Shown: piece after piece, positions 43,305 through 52,538 of the stretch
How the letters are laid out: each line of letters opens with the position of its first letter
How positions within the stretch are numbered: the stretch's first letter is position 1
From: Pseudomonas viridiflava
GTDB lineage: Bacteria; Pseudomonadota; Gammaproteobacteria; Pseudomonadales; Pseudomonadaceae
Assembly (NCBI RefSeq): GCF_900580865.1
Contig: NZ_UTBZ01000134.1
Coordinates: 1-64,000 of the forward strand
DNA: 64,000 bases
Direction: 5' to 3'
The notes under the pieces: generated by a model
What the model saw: the letters and a program-made list of their open reading frames with translations, nothing else
What the model was told of the DNA's origin: nothing
The model's database searches: none
Made by a program: the position numbers and the translations under genes

Positions 43305-44453
43305 TTAATTTGTGTTCGCAGCGTTCTGTGCCAGATCGCTGTCGGCGCTCAACTCGCGCACGGCGATGTAACGTTCGCTGCGACGGGTGCGATCCAGCAC
43401 CTGCCCTACCAATTGACCACATGCGGCGTCGATGTCTTCACCACGGGTGGTGCGGACAGTGACGTTGAAACCGGCCTGATGCAACTGATCCTGGAAACGA
43501 CGGATCGCGTTGTTGCTCGGGCGCTCGTACCCGGAATGCGGGAACGGGTTGAACGGAATCAGGTTGATCTTGCACGGGATATCTTTCAGCAGCGCGATCA
43601 TTTCCACCGCGTGCTCGACCTTGTCGTTGATGTCCTTGAGCAAGGTGTACTCGATGGTCAGCACACGTTTCTCGCCAAGGGCGGACATGTAGCGCTGGCA
43701 CGACTCGAGCAGCATCTTAAGCGGATATTTCTTGTTGATCGGCACCAATTGGTTACGCAATGCGTCATTCGGTGCGTGCAGGGACAACGCCAGGGACACG
43801 TCGATGTGCTTGGCCAGCTCATCGATCATCGGCACCACACCCGACGTGGACAGGGTCACGCGGCGCTTGGAGATCCCGTAGCCGAGGTCATCCATCATCA
43901 GATGCATGGCGGCGACGACGTTGTCGAAGTTCAGCAGTGGCTCACCCATGCCCATCATCACCACGTTGGTGATGGCACGGTCGACGGTTGCCGGGACACT
44001 GCCGAAAGATTTGTTGGCAATCCACACCTGACCGATGACTTCGGCGGCGGTGAGGTTGCTATTGAAGCCTTGCTTGCCGGTGGAGCAGAAACTGCAATCC
44101 AGGGCACAGCCTGCCTGGGACGAAACGCACAGAGTGCCGCGTTTGCCCTGGGGAATGTACACGGTCTCGACGCAGCTGCCGGACGCCACGCGCACCACCC
44201 ACTTACGGGTGCCGTCGCTGGAGATGTCCTCGCTGACCACTTCCGGACCACGGACCTCAGCAATAGCCTTGAGCTTGTCGCGCAAGGCCTTGCTGACGTT
44301 CGTCATGGCGTCGAAATCATCGACACCAAAGTGGTGAATCCATTTCATTACCTGACCGGCACGGAAACGCTTCTCCCCGATTGAGTCGAAGAATTTTTCC
44401 ATTTCCTGTTGAGTCAGACCCAGCAGGTTGGTTTTTACAGTCGATGTAGTCAT
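43305..44453 (-). CDS. rlmN: 23S rRNA/tRNA adenine-C2 methyltransferase RlmN
   Basis: A 382-residue radical-SAM enzyme methylating C2 of A2503 in 23S rRNA and A37 in several tRNAs. The radical-SAM cluster motif is Cys116-x3-Cys120-x2-Cys123 (GCALDCSFCSTG). The C-terminal Cys in DIDAACGQL is the second methyl-handling cysteine typical of the family. Length and N-terminal accessory domain fit RlmN. Downstream of ndk in the same direction. Confidence 0.96.
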   Translation of the reverse strand: MTTSTVKTNLLGLTQQEMEKFFDSIGEKRFRAGQVMKWIHHFGVDDFDAMTNVSKALRDKLKAIAEVRGPEVVSEDISSDGTRKWVVRVASGSCVETVYIPQGKRGTLCVSSQAGCALDCSFCSTGKQGFNSNLTAAEVIGQVWIANKSFGSVPATVDRAITNVVMMGMGEPLLNFDNVVAAMHLMMDDLGYGISKRRVTLSTSGVVPMIDELAKHIDVSLALSLHAPNDALRNQLVPINKKYPLKMLLESCQRYMSALGEKRVLTIEYTLLKDINDKVEHAVEMIALLKDIPCKINLIPFNPFPHSGYERPSNNAIRRFQDQLHQAGFNVTVRTTRGEDIDAACGQLVGQVLDRTRRSERYIAVRELSADSDLAQNAANTN

Positions 44454-44481
44454 GGATTCACCTTCACTCTTAAGCCAATGC

Positions 44482-44907
44482 TTAGCGAGTGGTTACTTCA
44501 GTAGCTGCGAAGAAGTACGAGATTTCACGAGCAGCTGCGGCTTCGGAGTCCGAACCGTGAACAGCGTTGGCGTCGATGGAATCAGCGAAGTCAGCGCGGA
44601 TAGTGCCGGCAGCAGCTTCTTTAGGGTTGGTAGCGCCCATCAGCTCACGGTTCAGAGCGATAGCGTTTTCGCCTTCCAGAACCTGAACAACAACAGGACC
44701 GGAGATCATGAAAGCAACCAGGTCGCCGAAGAAACCACGAGCGCTGTGCTCAGCGTAGAAGCCTTCAGCTTCAGCTTTGGACAGTTGCTTCAGTTTCGAA
44801 GCTACAACGCGCAGGCCGGCTTTTTCGAAACGGGTGGTGATTTCGCCGATGACGTTTTTTGCAACAGCGTCAGGCTTGATGATGGAGAAAGTGCGTTGAA
44901 CAGCCAT
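44482..44907 (-). CDS. ndk: Nucleoside diphosphate kinase
   Basis: A 141-residue enzyme exchanging the gamma-phosphate among nucleoside di- and triphosphates. The phosphorylated residue is His117 in NAVHGSDS. The N-terminal TFSIIKPDAV motif is intact. It has its own apparent promoter whose -10 lies inside the isc terminator hairpin (44944-44981). Confidence 0.97.
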   Translation of the reverse strand: MAVQRTFSIIKPDAVAKNVIGEITTRFEKAGLRVVASKLKQLSKAEAEGFYAEHSARGFFGDLVAFMISGPVVVQVLEGENAIALNRELMGATNPKEAAAGTIRADFADSIDANAVHGSDSEAAAAREISYFFAATEVTTR

Positions 44908-44943
44908 GGTGTAACTCCAGAAACGGTAATTTGCGAAAAATTA

Positions 44944-44981
44944 AACCCGCGAATTATACGCGGGTTCTTGGGTATTGCCTA
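44944..44981 (-). promoter_or_regulatory. Overlapping isc terminator and ndk promoter
   Basis: On the minus strand, the hairpin AACCCGCG-TATAATT-CGCGGGTT is followed by TAATTTTT, ending the isc transcript. The loop itself is the hexamer TATAAT (44953-44958), with TAGGCA 17 bases upstream (44976-44981). It is placed about 45 bases before the ndk ATG, so one sequence seems to serve as both terminator and promoter. Confidence 0.55.
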
Positions 44982-44994
44982 ACCTGCGAGACGA

Positions 44995-45195
44995 TCAGTC
45001 CAATTCTGCGGCCCAGAGCTCCTGAACCGCTTCCAGCACCTTCTCGCCGACACGACCAGAAGTAGCATCGAAGTCAGGCAGTTCGAGGATCATCTGCTGC
45101 AGACGGACAAAACCTACAGAGTACGGATCGAGTCCCTCGTGGGCCTCGGCCAACTCTTCGGCAATACGTTGAACATCATTCCAACCGTAGCTCAT
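44995..45195 (-). CDS. iscX: Fe-S assembly protein IscX
   Basis: A 66-residue acidic protein with the IscX signature WNDVQRIAEELAEAHEGLDP and a C-terminus ending LQELWAAELD. It binds iron and the cysteine desulfurase IscS and modulates cluster assembly. The length equals E. coli IscX. It is the last gene of the isc operon, 14 bases after fdx. Confidence 0.95.
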   Translation of the reverse strand: MSYGWNDVQRIAEELAEAHEGLDPYSVGFVRLQQMILELPDFDATSGRVGEKVLEAVQELWAAELD

Positions 45196-45209
45196 GACAG
45201 TCTTACCAG

Positions 45210-45551
45210 TCAGTGCGGCGCTTCAGCCGCATGGTTAAGCGAATATTTCGGAATCTCGACGGTGATGTCTTCTTCACCAACGATAGCCTGGCAAGCCAGA
45301 CGCGATTGCGCTTCCAGACCCCAGGCGCGATCGAGGAAGTCTTCTTCCAGCTCGTCAGCCTCTTCCATCGAGTCGAAACCCTCGCGGATGATGCAGTGGC
45401 AGGTAGTGCAAGCGCAGACGCCGCCGCAGGCGCTTTCCATCTCGATATGGTGTTCGTGGGCCAGTTCGAGAATAGAGGTGCCGGGCGCAGCCTCGACCAC
45501 CATGCCTTCAGGGCAGAACTTCTCGTGGGGCAGAAAAATGACCTGCGGCAT
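45210..45551 (-). CDS. fdx: Isc-type [2Fe-2S] ferredoxin
   Basis: A 113-residue adrenodoxin-type ferredoxin. Cluster ligands fit Cys42-x5-Cys48-x2-Cys51 and Cys87 (SACGGVCACTTCHC ... LACQAI). It supplies electrons for cluster assembly on IscU. Its ATG shares one base with the hscA stop codon (TGATG-type overlap), so translation is coupled. Confidence 0.96.
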   Translation of the reverse strand: MPQVIFLPHEKFCPEGMVVEAAPGTSILELAHEHHIEMESACGGVCACTTCHCIIREGFDSMEEADELEEDFLDRAWGLEAQSRLACQAIVGEEDITVEIPKYSLNHAAEAPH

Positions 45552-47416
45552 CAGATATCCTCGATTTCATTCAGATTGCGCCCCGACAGAGCGGCTTTCA
45601 CCGTCAGATCCATGCGGCGGGCAGCAAAAGCATCGGTCACTTGCGACAGACGCTTGGTCTGCTGCTCGATGGCGTAACCATCGGTACCTTTCATCAGTTC
45701 GGCCAGTTCCTGCAGCTGCAGGTCGATAACCATGCGCTCTTCGGCGTCGAGCAAACGCTCGCCATCAACCTCAAGAGCGCCCTGCACCGCTTCGATCAGG
45801 CGCTGGGCATCGACTTGCTGCTCACGCAGAACACGGGCGACCTTGTCGTCATTGGCGTGCTGGAACGAATCCTTAAGCATTTTGGCGATTTCGCCATCGG
45901 TCAGACCGTAGGACGGCTTGACCTGAATGCTCGCCTCAACGCCCGAACCCAGTTCACGGGCGGAAACGCTGAGCAGACCGTCGGCATCGACCTGGAAGGT
46001 CACGCGAATTTTCGCAGCGCCGGCGACCATCGCCGGAATGCCGCGCAATTCGAAGCGCGCCAGAGAGCGGCAGTCGCTGATCAGCTCGCGCTCACCCTGC
46101 AGGACGTGAATCGCCATGGCCGACTGGCCGTCTTTATAAGTCGTAAAGTCTTGTGCGCGGGCGACGGGGATGGTGGTGTTACGCGGAATCACCTTCTCCA
46201 TCAAGCCGCCCATGGTTTCCAGCCCCAGGGACAGCGGAATCACGTCGAGCAGCAGCAGTTCGCCGCCATCGCGCTTGTTGCCAGCCAACGTATCGGCCTG
46301 GATCGCGGCACCGATGGCCACCACTTGATCCGGATCGATTTCAGTCAGCGGCTGACGACCGAAGGCTTCGGCAACGGCTTCGCGAACACGCGGAACGCGG
46401 GTCGAACCGCCAACCATGACCACGGCGTGCACGTCTTCCAGCTCGATACCGGAATCACGAACGGCGCGGCGGCAGGCTTTCAGGCTGCGCGCGACCATTG
46501 GCTCGATCAGCGCATCAAAGGCTTCGCGGGTCAGCGGCGCTTTCCAGTCGCCATAGGCCACTTCAACGCTGGCCGAGTCGGTCAGGGCTTCTTTGGCCGC
46601 GCAAGCGGTTTGCAGCAGATTGCGCTGTGCGCCCGGATCGAGATCGGCGGACAGACCCGCGCTCTCGATAATCCAGCCGGCAATCGCGTGATCGAAGTCA
46701 TCACCGCCCAGCGCGCTGTCGCCGCCAGTGGCCAGAACTTCGAAAACACCGCCGGTCAGACGCAGAATAGAGATATCGAAAGTACCGCCGCCCAGGTCAT
46801 AAATGGCAACCAGGCCTTCGGCATGCTGATCCAGACCGTACGCCACAGCGGCAGCGGTCGGCTCATTGAGCAGACGCAGCACGTTCAGACCGGCCAATTT
46901 GGCCGCATCTTTGGTGGCTTGGCGCTGGGCATCATCGAAATACGCTGGAACGGTGATCACCGCGCCAACCAGTTCACCACCCAACGTCGCTTCAGCGCGC
47001 TGACGCAGAACCTTGAGGATATCGGCGGAGACTTCGACCGGGCTTTTCGGGCCCTGCACGGTGTCGATGAACGGCATGTGCGACTCGCCACCGACAAAGC
47101 GGTATGGCAGTTGCTCGCCCAATTGCTTGACGTCGGACAGACCACGACCCATCAAGCGCTTGACCGACAGCACGGTGTTCAACGGATCGGAAGCGGCAGC
47201 CAGCTTGGCCGACTCGCCAACTTCGACGCGATCGGCGTGGTAACGCACAGCGGACGGCAGGATGACCTGCCCGTTTGCGTCGGCCAACGGTTCGGAAAGA
47301 CCACTGCGCAACGCAGCGACCAGCGAATTGGTAGTGCCCAAGTCGATCCCCACAGCCAGACGACGCTGGTGCGGTTGAGGACTTTGGCCGGGTTCGGCGA
47401 TCTGCAGTAGGGCCAT
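45551..47416 (-). CDS. hscA: Fe-S assembly Hsp70 chaperone HscA
   Basis: A 621-residue Hsp70-family ATPase. The phosphate-binding loops GIDLGTTNSLVA and DLGGGTFDISILRL and the GSTRVPRVREAVAEAFG segment are intact. The substrate domain lacks the disordered C-terminal tail of DnaK, as expected. It binds the LPPVK motif of IscU, which is present in the IscU encoded here, and releases clusters to acceptors with HscB. Confidence 0.96.
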   Translation of the reverse strand: MALLQIAEPGQSPQPHQRRLAVGIDLGTTNSLVAALRSGLSEPLADANGQVILPSAVRYHADRVEVGESAKLAAASDPLNTVLSVKRLMGRGLSDVKQLGEQLPYRFVGGESHMPFIDTVQGPKSPVEVSADILKVLRQRAEATLGGELVGAVITVPAYFDDAQRQATKDAAKLAGLNVLRLLNEPTAAAVAYGLDQHAEGLVAIYDLGGGTFDISILRLTGGVFEVLATGGDSALGGDDFDHAIAGWIIESAGLSADLDPGAQRNLLQTACAAKEALTDSASVEVAYGDWKAPLTREAFDALIEPMVARSLKACRRAVRDSGIELEDVHAVVMVGGSTRVPRVREAVAEAFGRQPLTEIDPDQVVAIGAAIQADTLAGNKRDGGELLLLDVIPLSLGLETMGGLMEKVIPRNTTIPVARAQDFTTYKDGQSAMAIHVLQGERELISDCRSLARFELRGIPAMVAGAAKIRVTFQVDADGLLSVSARELGSGVEASIQVKPSYGLTDGEIAKMLKDSFQHANDDKVARVLREQQVDAQRLIEAVQGALEVDGERLLDAEERMVIDLQLQELAELMKGTDGYAIEQQTKRLSQVTDAFAARRMDLTVKAALSGRNLNEIEDI

Positions 47417-47467
47417 CGTGATCAGGACTTATCTGTATATCAGGCGTGCGACCGGAGCGGCACTGGG

Positions 47468-47989
47468 TTAATCGTCGAGGCGCTCTTCTAACTGGCGCAC
47501 TTCGTAGGTGAGCTTGTCGAGGAACTGCATGCGCCGCATCAGGCGTTCGGCCTGCTCACGTTGCGCTGCATCATCCCAACAGGCTGCGAAGCTTTCATTG
47601 AGTTCTTCCTGAGCCACTTTCAAGCGCCGCTTGAACACCGCGACACCGTCGAGATCTGCACTGTCCTGAAGGTCTTCGAGCTCTTCGCGCCATTGCATCT
47701 GCTGCAGAAGAAACTCGGGATCATGGACCGTGACTTCCATCGGCACTTCATGCCCGCTGATGGTCAGCAGGTAGCGTGCGCGCTGGGCCGGACTCTTGAG
47801 GGTCTGATAGGCGTCGTTGAGCCGCGCAGACTGCTCGAGTGCCGACCGCTGCTCACGCTCGGAAGCGTCGGCAAAGCGGTCAGGATGAACGCCGCGCGCC
47901 AACTCACGATAGCGCGTGGCCAACTGCTCGAGATCCAGACGGAAACCCGGTTGCAGCTCGAATAAAGCGAAATGACAAGGAATACCCAC
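47468..47989 (-). CDS. hscB: Fe-S assembly J-protein HscB
   Basis: A 173-residue co-chaperone. The N-terminal J domain has HPD at 35-37 (ELARGVHPDRF), which stimulates HscA ATPase. The C-terminal three-helix bundle binds IscU. The start is the GTG at 47989 (residues MGIPCHFALFEL); the frame is open further upstream into iscA but that part is not family-like and would exceed the usual 171-173 residues. Confidence 0.93.
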   Translation of the reverse strand: MGIPCHFALFELQPGFRLDLEQLATRYRELARGVHPDRFADASEREQRSALEQSARLNDAYQTLKSPAQRARYLLTISGHEVPMEVTVHDPEFLLQQMQWREELEDLQDSADLDGVAVFKRRLKVAQEELNESFAACWDDAAQREQAERLMRRMQFLDKLTYEVRQLEERLDD

Positions 47990-47997
47990 GACAAGCC

Positions 47998-48321
47998 TCA
48001 GATGTTGAAGCTTTCGCCGCAGCCACATTCACCGCGCACATTGGGGTTGTTGAACTTGAAGCCTTCGTTCAACCCTTCCTTGACGAAATCGAGCTCGGTG
48101 CCGTCCAGGTAGGCGAGGCTTTTCGGGTCGATGATCACTTTTTCGCCGTGACTCTCGAACACCTGATCCTCTGCAACCACCTCGTCGACAAACTCCAGCA
48201 CGTAGGCAAGGCCGGAACAGCCTGTGGTGCGAACACCCAGACGAATCCCTTCACCTTTGCCGCGCCCGTCGAGGGAGCGCCGCACGTGTCGAGCAGCCGC
48301 TTCTGTCATGCTGATAGCCAT
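47998..48321 (-). CDS. iscA: A-type Fe-S carrier IscA
   Basis: A 107-residue A-type carrier with the three conserved cysteines Cys35 (TTGCSG), Cys99 and Cys101 (ECGCGESF). It passes clusters or iron to target apoproteins. The start is ATG 48321 (MAISMTEAAARH), giving the same length as E. coli IscA (107). Confidence 0.96.
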   Translation of the reverse strand: MAISMTEAAARHVRRSLDGRGKGEGIRLGVRTTGCSGLAYVLEFVDEVVAEDQVFESHGEKVIIDPKSLAYLDGTELDFVKEGLNEGFKFNNPNVRGECGCGESFNI

Positions 48322-48355
48322 CGGTGACTCCTTACTCGTCGCCAAATCCAGAAAG

Positions 48356-48742
48356 TCAGATCAAGCCTTTCTTCTGCTTGTAATCGCGAACAGCCGCTTT
48401 GATAGCGTCTTCAGCCAGTACCGAGCAGTGAATCTTCACTGGCGGCAGGGCCAGTTCTTCGGCCAGCTGAGTGTTCTTGATGGTTTCGGCTTCGTCCAGG
48501 GTCTTGCCCTTCATCCACTCAGTAGCGAGGGAGCTGGAAGCGATAGCGGAACCGCAGCCGTAGGTCTTGAACTTGGCATCTTCGATGATGCCAGCGTCGT
48601 TGACCTTGATTTGCAGACGCATCACGTCGCCGCACGCCGGAGCGCCGACCATGCCGGTGCCGACATCAGGATCTTCCGCGTTCATCTTGCCGACGTTGCG
48701 CGGGTTTTCGTAGTGGTCGATGACCTTTTCGCTGTAAGCCAT
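48356..48742 (-). CDS. iscU: Fe-S cluster scaffold IscU
   Basis: A 128-residue scaffold on which [2Fe-2S] and [4Fe-4S] clusters are built. Ligands are Cys37 (GAPACGD), Asp39, Cys63 (YGCGSA) and Cys106 (HCSVLAEDA). The HscA-binding LPPVK motif lies at 99-103. The start is ATG 48742 (MAYSEKVIDHYENPRN), identical in length to E. coli IscU. Confidence 0.97.
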   Translation of the reverse strand: MAYSEKVIDHYENPRNVGKMNAEDPDVGTGMVGAPACGDVMRLQIKVNDAGIIEDAKFKTYGCGSAIASSSLATEWMKGKTLDEAETIKNTQLAEELALPPVKIHCSVLAEDAIKAAVRDYKQKKGLI

Positions 48743-48842
48743 GATTCTAATCCTCACTCATCAGGGCCGCTCTTGAGACCCTGCAACTGCGCTGCGTAAA
48801 CCGCCGCGTCGCTACAGGATCTGTATCTGGCGGCTTCTATAT

Positions 48843-50057
48843 TTAGTGTGCCGCCCACTCGATTTTCGAGATATCGACGCCGTCTTTGTACATGTCCCAC
48901 AGCGGCGACAGAGCGCGCAGCTTGGTAACGGCCTCGCAGACTTTCTGCGCGGCGTAGTCGATTTCTTCTTCGGTGGTGAAACGGCCGAAGGTGAAGCGGA
49001 TCGAGCTATGTGCCAGTTCGTCATTGCGGCCCAAGGCGCGCAGTACGTACGAAGGCTCCAGCGACGCCGAGGTGCACGCCGAACCGGACGATACCGCCAG
49101 ATCCTTGAGCGCCATGATCAGCGACTCGCCTTCAACGTAGTTGAAGCTCAGGTTCAGGTTGTGCGGAACGCGGGCGGTCAGGCTGCCGTTGACGTACAGC
49201 TCTTCCAGGTGCTCGACCTGCTTGTAGAAACGGTCGCTCAAGGCTTTGATACGGACGTTTTCGGCAGCCATGTCTTCTTTGGCTACACGGAACGCTTCGC
49301 CCATGCCGACGATCTGGTGGGTCGCCAGGGTGCCGGAACGCATGCCACGCTCGTGACCGCCGCCGTGCATGGTCGCTTCGATGCGAACACGCGGCTTGCG
49401 GCTGACGTACAGCGCGCCGATACCTTTAGGGCCGTAGGTTTTGTGGGCGGAGAACGACATCATGTCGACTTTCAGTTTCTGCAGATCGATCTCGACCTTG
49501 CCAGTGGACTGAGCGGCGTCGACGTGGAACAGAATTCCCTTGGCGCGGAGCATTTCGCCAATAGCGGCGATGTCGTTGACGGTGCCGATTTCGTTGTTCA
49601 CGTGCATCACGGAGACCAGAATGGTGTCTTCGCGCAGTGCAGCTTCAATCATGGCCGGGGTGATCAGACCGTCTTCAGTAGGCTCGAGGTAGGTCACTTC
49701 GAAACCTTCACGCTCCAGTTGGCGCATGGTGTCGAGGACAGCCTTGTGCTCGATCTTGGAGGTGATCAGGTGCTTGCCCTTGGAGCCGTAGAAATGCGCC
49801 GCACCCTTGATTGCCAGGTTGTCGGACTCGGTGGCACCGGAGGTCCAGACGATTTCGCGCGGATCGGCGTTGACCAGATCGGCCACCTGACGACGGGCGT
49901 TTTCGACGGACTCTTCAGCTTTCCAGCCGAACACGTGGGAACGGGACGCCGGGTTACCGAAGTTTCCGTCGACCAGCAGGCATTCACTCATCTTTTGCGC
50001 AACACGCGGATCAACCGGGGTGGTCGCAGAGTAATCAAGGTAAATCGGCAATTTCAT
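48843..50057 (-). CDS. iscS: Cysteine desulfurase IscS
   Basis: A 404-residue PLP enzyme that takes sulfur from cysteine for Fe-S clusters, thiamin and tRNA thiolation. The Schiff-base Lys206 is in SFSAHKTYGPKG. The mobile loop with the catalytic Cys is SGSACTSASLEPSYVLRALG. Length equals E. coli IscS (404). Lies between iscR and iscU. Confidence 0.97.
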   Translation of the reverse strand: MKLPIYLDYSATTPVDPRVAQKMSECLLVDGNFGNPASRSHVFGWKAEESVENARRQVADLVNADPREIVWTSGATESDNLAIKGAAHFYGSKGKHLITSKIEHKAVLDTMRQLEREGFEVTYLEPTEDGLITPAMIEAALREDTILVSVMHVNNEIGTVNDIAAIGEMLRAKGILFHVDAAQSTGKVEIDLQKLKVDMMSFSAHKTYGPKGIGALYVSRKPRVRIEATMHGGGHERGMRSGTLATHQIVGMGEAFRVAKEDMAAENVRIKALSDRFYKQVEHLEELYVNGSLTARVPHNLNLSFNYVEGESLIMALKDLAVSSGSACTSASLEPSYVLRALGRNDELAHSSIRFTFGRFTTEEEIDYAAQKVCEAVTKLRALSPLWDMYKDGVDISKIEWAAH

Positions 50058-50104
50058 GGACTATCTCCTAAATCAGGGCTGGCGTGCCGCTAGCTCTCTG
50101 GCTG

Positions 50105-50596
50105 TCATTCGACGGCGGACGCTTCAATCTTGTCCAGGCGTGGCGCCTTGCTGTTGCAACGGCGCTGGTCCTGACGCTGGGCTACTTCTTGCACCTCACG
50201 GCGAGTCACAAGATCAGCCAAGCTGATACCACTTAGAAATTCGTGAATCTGCAGGCTCAAATCGCACCACAGATGGTGAGTCAGGCACGTATCGCCGGAA
50301 TGGCAATCGCCTTGGCCCTGGCATTTGGTGGCATCAACCGATTCGTTTACCGCATCGATCACCTGGGCGACCTGGATGCCCTGCATGTCGCGGGACAACT
50401 GGTAGCCACCACCCGGGCCGCGAACACTGGAAACCAGGTTGCTGCGGCGCAGCTTGGCGAACAGCTGTTCGAGGTAGGACAGGGAGATGCCTTGGCGCTC
50501 GGAGATATCGGCCAGGGACACGGGCCCGTGCTGCGCGTGCAACGCCAGGTCAAGCATGGCGGTCACGGCGTATCGGCCTTTTGTAGTCAGTCGCAT
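50105..50596 (-). CDS. iscR: Fe-S cluster regulator IscR
   Basis: A 163-residue Rrf2-family regulator. The N-terminal winged helix includes LSYLEQLFAKLRRSNLV. The [2Fe-2S] ligands Cys92, Cys98, Cys104 and His107 are all present (KCQGQGDCHSGDTCLTHH). With its cluster it represses its own operon through the type 1 site at 50628-50658. First gene of isc. Confidence 0.96.
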   Translation of the reverse strand: MRLTTKGRYAVTAMLDLALHAQHGPVSLADISERQGISLSYLEQLFAKLRRSNLVSSVRGPGGGYQLSRDMQGIQVAQVIDAVNESVDATKCQGQGDCHSGDTCLTHHLWCDLSLQIHEFLSGISLADLVTRREVQEVAQRQDQRRCNSKAPRLDKIEASAVE

Positions 50597-50627
50597 GGAC
50601 AGTTACCACGGAGTTCAGAATGGGGCG

Positions 50628-50658
50628 AGTATGCAATTCCCGAGTATTTAAGTCAACT
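50628..50658 (-). promoter_or_regulatory. isc promoter with overlapping IscR type 1 site
   Basis: On the minus strand, TTGACT (50651-50656) and CATACT (50628-50633) are spaced 17 bases. The interval reads TTGACTTAAATACTCGGGAA, a good match to the IscR type 1 consensus (GACT, AT-rich centre, AGTCGG-like half). Repressor binding would cover the promoter. Confidence 0.75.
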
Positions 50659-50751
50659 TTAAGACCTAGTACTTTAGTCAGGATTACCCGCAAAAGAGCG
50701 CGCGAATGATAGCAGGCTCTGCAGCCTAATGGCACACCGGTTGACGGATGC

Positions 50752-50840
50752 CTGTGTAGGAGCTGCCGAAGGCTGCGATCTTTTGATCTTATGAGAGGCA
50801 AGATCAAAAGATCGCAGCCTTCGGCAGCTCCTACAGGGGG
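50752..50840. repeat. REPIN, family B
   Basis: A nearly perfect 35-bp inverted pair: 'tgtaggagctgccgaaggct' and complement, with the inner pair 'gatcttttgatctt' / 'aagatcaaaagatc'. Located between iscR and cysE. Confidence 0.87.
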
Positions 50841-50842
50841 CG

Positions 50843-51619
50843 TTAGCTAGCCTTGGACTCGTCTTTGCCTTTGACGCAGGCGAAGTCTTCTTCACGCAGC
50901 TCAGGCAGATCTTTCGCACAGTAATTGCTGCCCAGATCCTTCAGAGCACCGCACATCCCCTCCAGACGCCCGTCCACCGCTTGCAGGTGATCGAGCAACT
51001 GACCGATGGCGCGCGCCACCGGGTCAGGCATGTCTTCGCTGACACCATAGGCATCGAAACCGATCTTCTCGGCCATTGCCTTGCGCTTGGCGTCCTGCTC
51101 CTCATCGGACTTGACGATGATCCGCCCCGGAATACCGACAACAGTGGCGCCCGGCGGCACTTCCTTGGTCACCACGGCATTCGAACCGACTTTGGCACCG
51201 GCGCCGACCGTGAACGGGCCGAGCACCTTGGCGCCCGCACCGACAACCACGCCATCGCCCAACGTCGGGTGGCGCTTGCCTTTGTTCCAGCTGGTGCCAC
51301 CCAGGGTCACGCCCTGATAGATGGTCACATCATCGCCAATCTCGGCGGTTTCACCGATAACGATGCCCATGCCGTGGTCAATAAAGAAGCGACGACCGAC
51401 CTTGGCCCCCGGGTGAATCTCGATCCCGGTCAGCCAGCGACCGAAGTTCGATACCAGCCGCGCCAGCCATTTCAGTTCGTTGCGCCAGAGCATGCCGGCC
51501 AATCGATGGATCCAGATCGCATGCATGCCGGGGTAGCAGGTCAGGACTTCAAAAGCGTTACGTGCCGCCGGGTCTCGATGGAACACGCTCTGGATATCTT
51601 CACGCAAACGCTCAAACAT
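50843..51619 (-). CDS. cysE: Serine O-acetyltransferase
   Basis: A 258-residue acetyltransferase making O-acetylserine for cysteine synthesis. It is a left-handed beta-helix protein with hexapeptide repeats (IHPGAKVGRRFFIDHGMGIV, IGDDVTIYQGVTLGG). The active His and Asp residues lie in FIDHGMGIVIG. The N-terminus is shorter than E. coli CysE, and the C-terminal tail continues about 60 residues past the helix. It is located just upstream of isc, which consumes cysteine. Confidence 0.92.
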   Translation of the reverse strand: MFERLREDIQSVFHRDPAARNAFEVLTCYPGMHAIWIHRLAGMLWRNELKWLARLVSNFGRWLTGIEIHPGAKVGRRFFIDHGMGIVIGETAEIGDDVTIYQGVTLGGTSWNKGKRHPTLGDGVVVGAGAKVLGPFTVGAGAKVGSNAVVTKEVPPGATVVGIPGRIIVKSDEEQDAKRKAMAEKIGFDAYGVSEDMPDPVARAIGQLLDHLQAVDGRLEGMCGALKDLGSNYCAKDLPELREEDFACVKGKDESKAS

Positions 51620-51622
51620 CTT

Positions 51623-52393
51623 TTAGTCCTTCCGCTTTAGAAGCTCACCACGGGCCGCTTTTTGGGTTTCCGTGAGGATGCCACGTAAAATATTCATTTC
51701 CGCCCGGCTGACCGAGCTGCGTCCGTACAACCGGCGCAGGCGCGCCATCAAGTGTCGCGGTTTTTCCGGATCGAGGAATTCGATAGCGACCAGCGTCTGC
51801 TCCAGATGCTCATAAAAGCGCTCCAGCTCATCCATGGTCGCCAGCTCGGCGCTTTTCACCGAGGCCACTTCTTCTTTCTCGATCTTGCTCGGCTGACCTT
51901 GGGCGGCCAGCCAGGCCATGCGCACTTCATAGCTCAACACCTGCACCGCCGCGCCAAGGTTCAGCGAACTGAACTCAGGGTCGGAGGGGATATGCACGTG
52001 AAAGTGACATCGCTGCAGCTCTTCGTTGGTCAGACCGGAATCTTCACGACCGAAGACCAGAGCGATTTCGGCGCCCTGCCCAGCTTCCTCGACCACTTTG
52101 GTGCCGCACTCGCGCGGATCCAGCAGCGGCCAAGGGATTCGACGGTCACGGGCGCTGGTGCCTAGCACCAGATTGCAGCCGACCAAGGCGTCTTCCAACG
52201 TGGCGACGACTTGCGCATTTTCAAGGATGTCACCGGCACCGGAAGCACGCGCATCGGCTTCGTGGTGCGGGAAGACCCGCGGTTCGACCAGCACCAATCG
52301 CGACAGACCCATGTTTTTCATGGCGCGCGCGGCCCCGCCGATATTGCCGGGGTGGCTGGTATTGACCAGGACGACACGAATGTTCTGCAGCAA
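51623..52393 (-). CDS. trmJ: tRNA Cm32/Um32 2'-O-methyltransferase TrmJ
   Basis: A 256-residue SPOUT methyltransferase acting on the ribose of position 32 in the tRNA anticodon loop. The N-terminal NTSHPGNIGGAARAMKNMGL and the knot-forming LVFGREDSGLTNEEL and HIPSDPEFSSLNLGAAVQVLSYE are family signatures. It is separated by 3 bases from cysE and divergent from suhB, the usual Pseudomonas arrangement. Confidence 0.94.
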   Translation of the reverse strand: MLQNIRVVLVNTSHPGNIGGAARAMKNMGLSRLVLVEPRVFPHHEADARASGAGDILENAQVVATLEDALVGCNLVLGTSARDRRIPWPLLDPRECGTKVVEEAGQGAEIALVFGREDSGLTNEELQRCHFHVHIPSDPEFSSLNLGAAVQVLSYEVRMAWLAAQGQPSKIEKEEVASVKSAELATMDELERFYEHLEQTLVAIEFLDPEKPRHLMARLRRLYGRSSVSRAEMNILRGILTETQKAARGELLKRKD

Positions 52394-52538
52394 GGGAGGC
52401 GCTCTCGGACACAGGAAAGGGGTGCAAATCTTACAGAACAGCCTACCGTTAAGCTATGAAAGCGAACAGCGTCCTTCACCTGAAGAAAAGTTCTGATAGA
52501 ATGCGCGGCTTTCTTTAACAACCTTAGGTGACACATCC

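Noticed and set aside
13973..50840. REP inverted repeats considered as CRISPR units
   Set aside because: They are scattered, palindromic and not arrayed with regular spacers; no cas gene is present.
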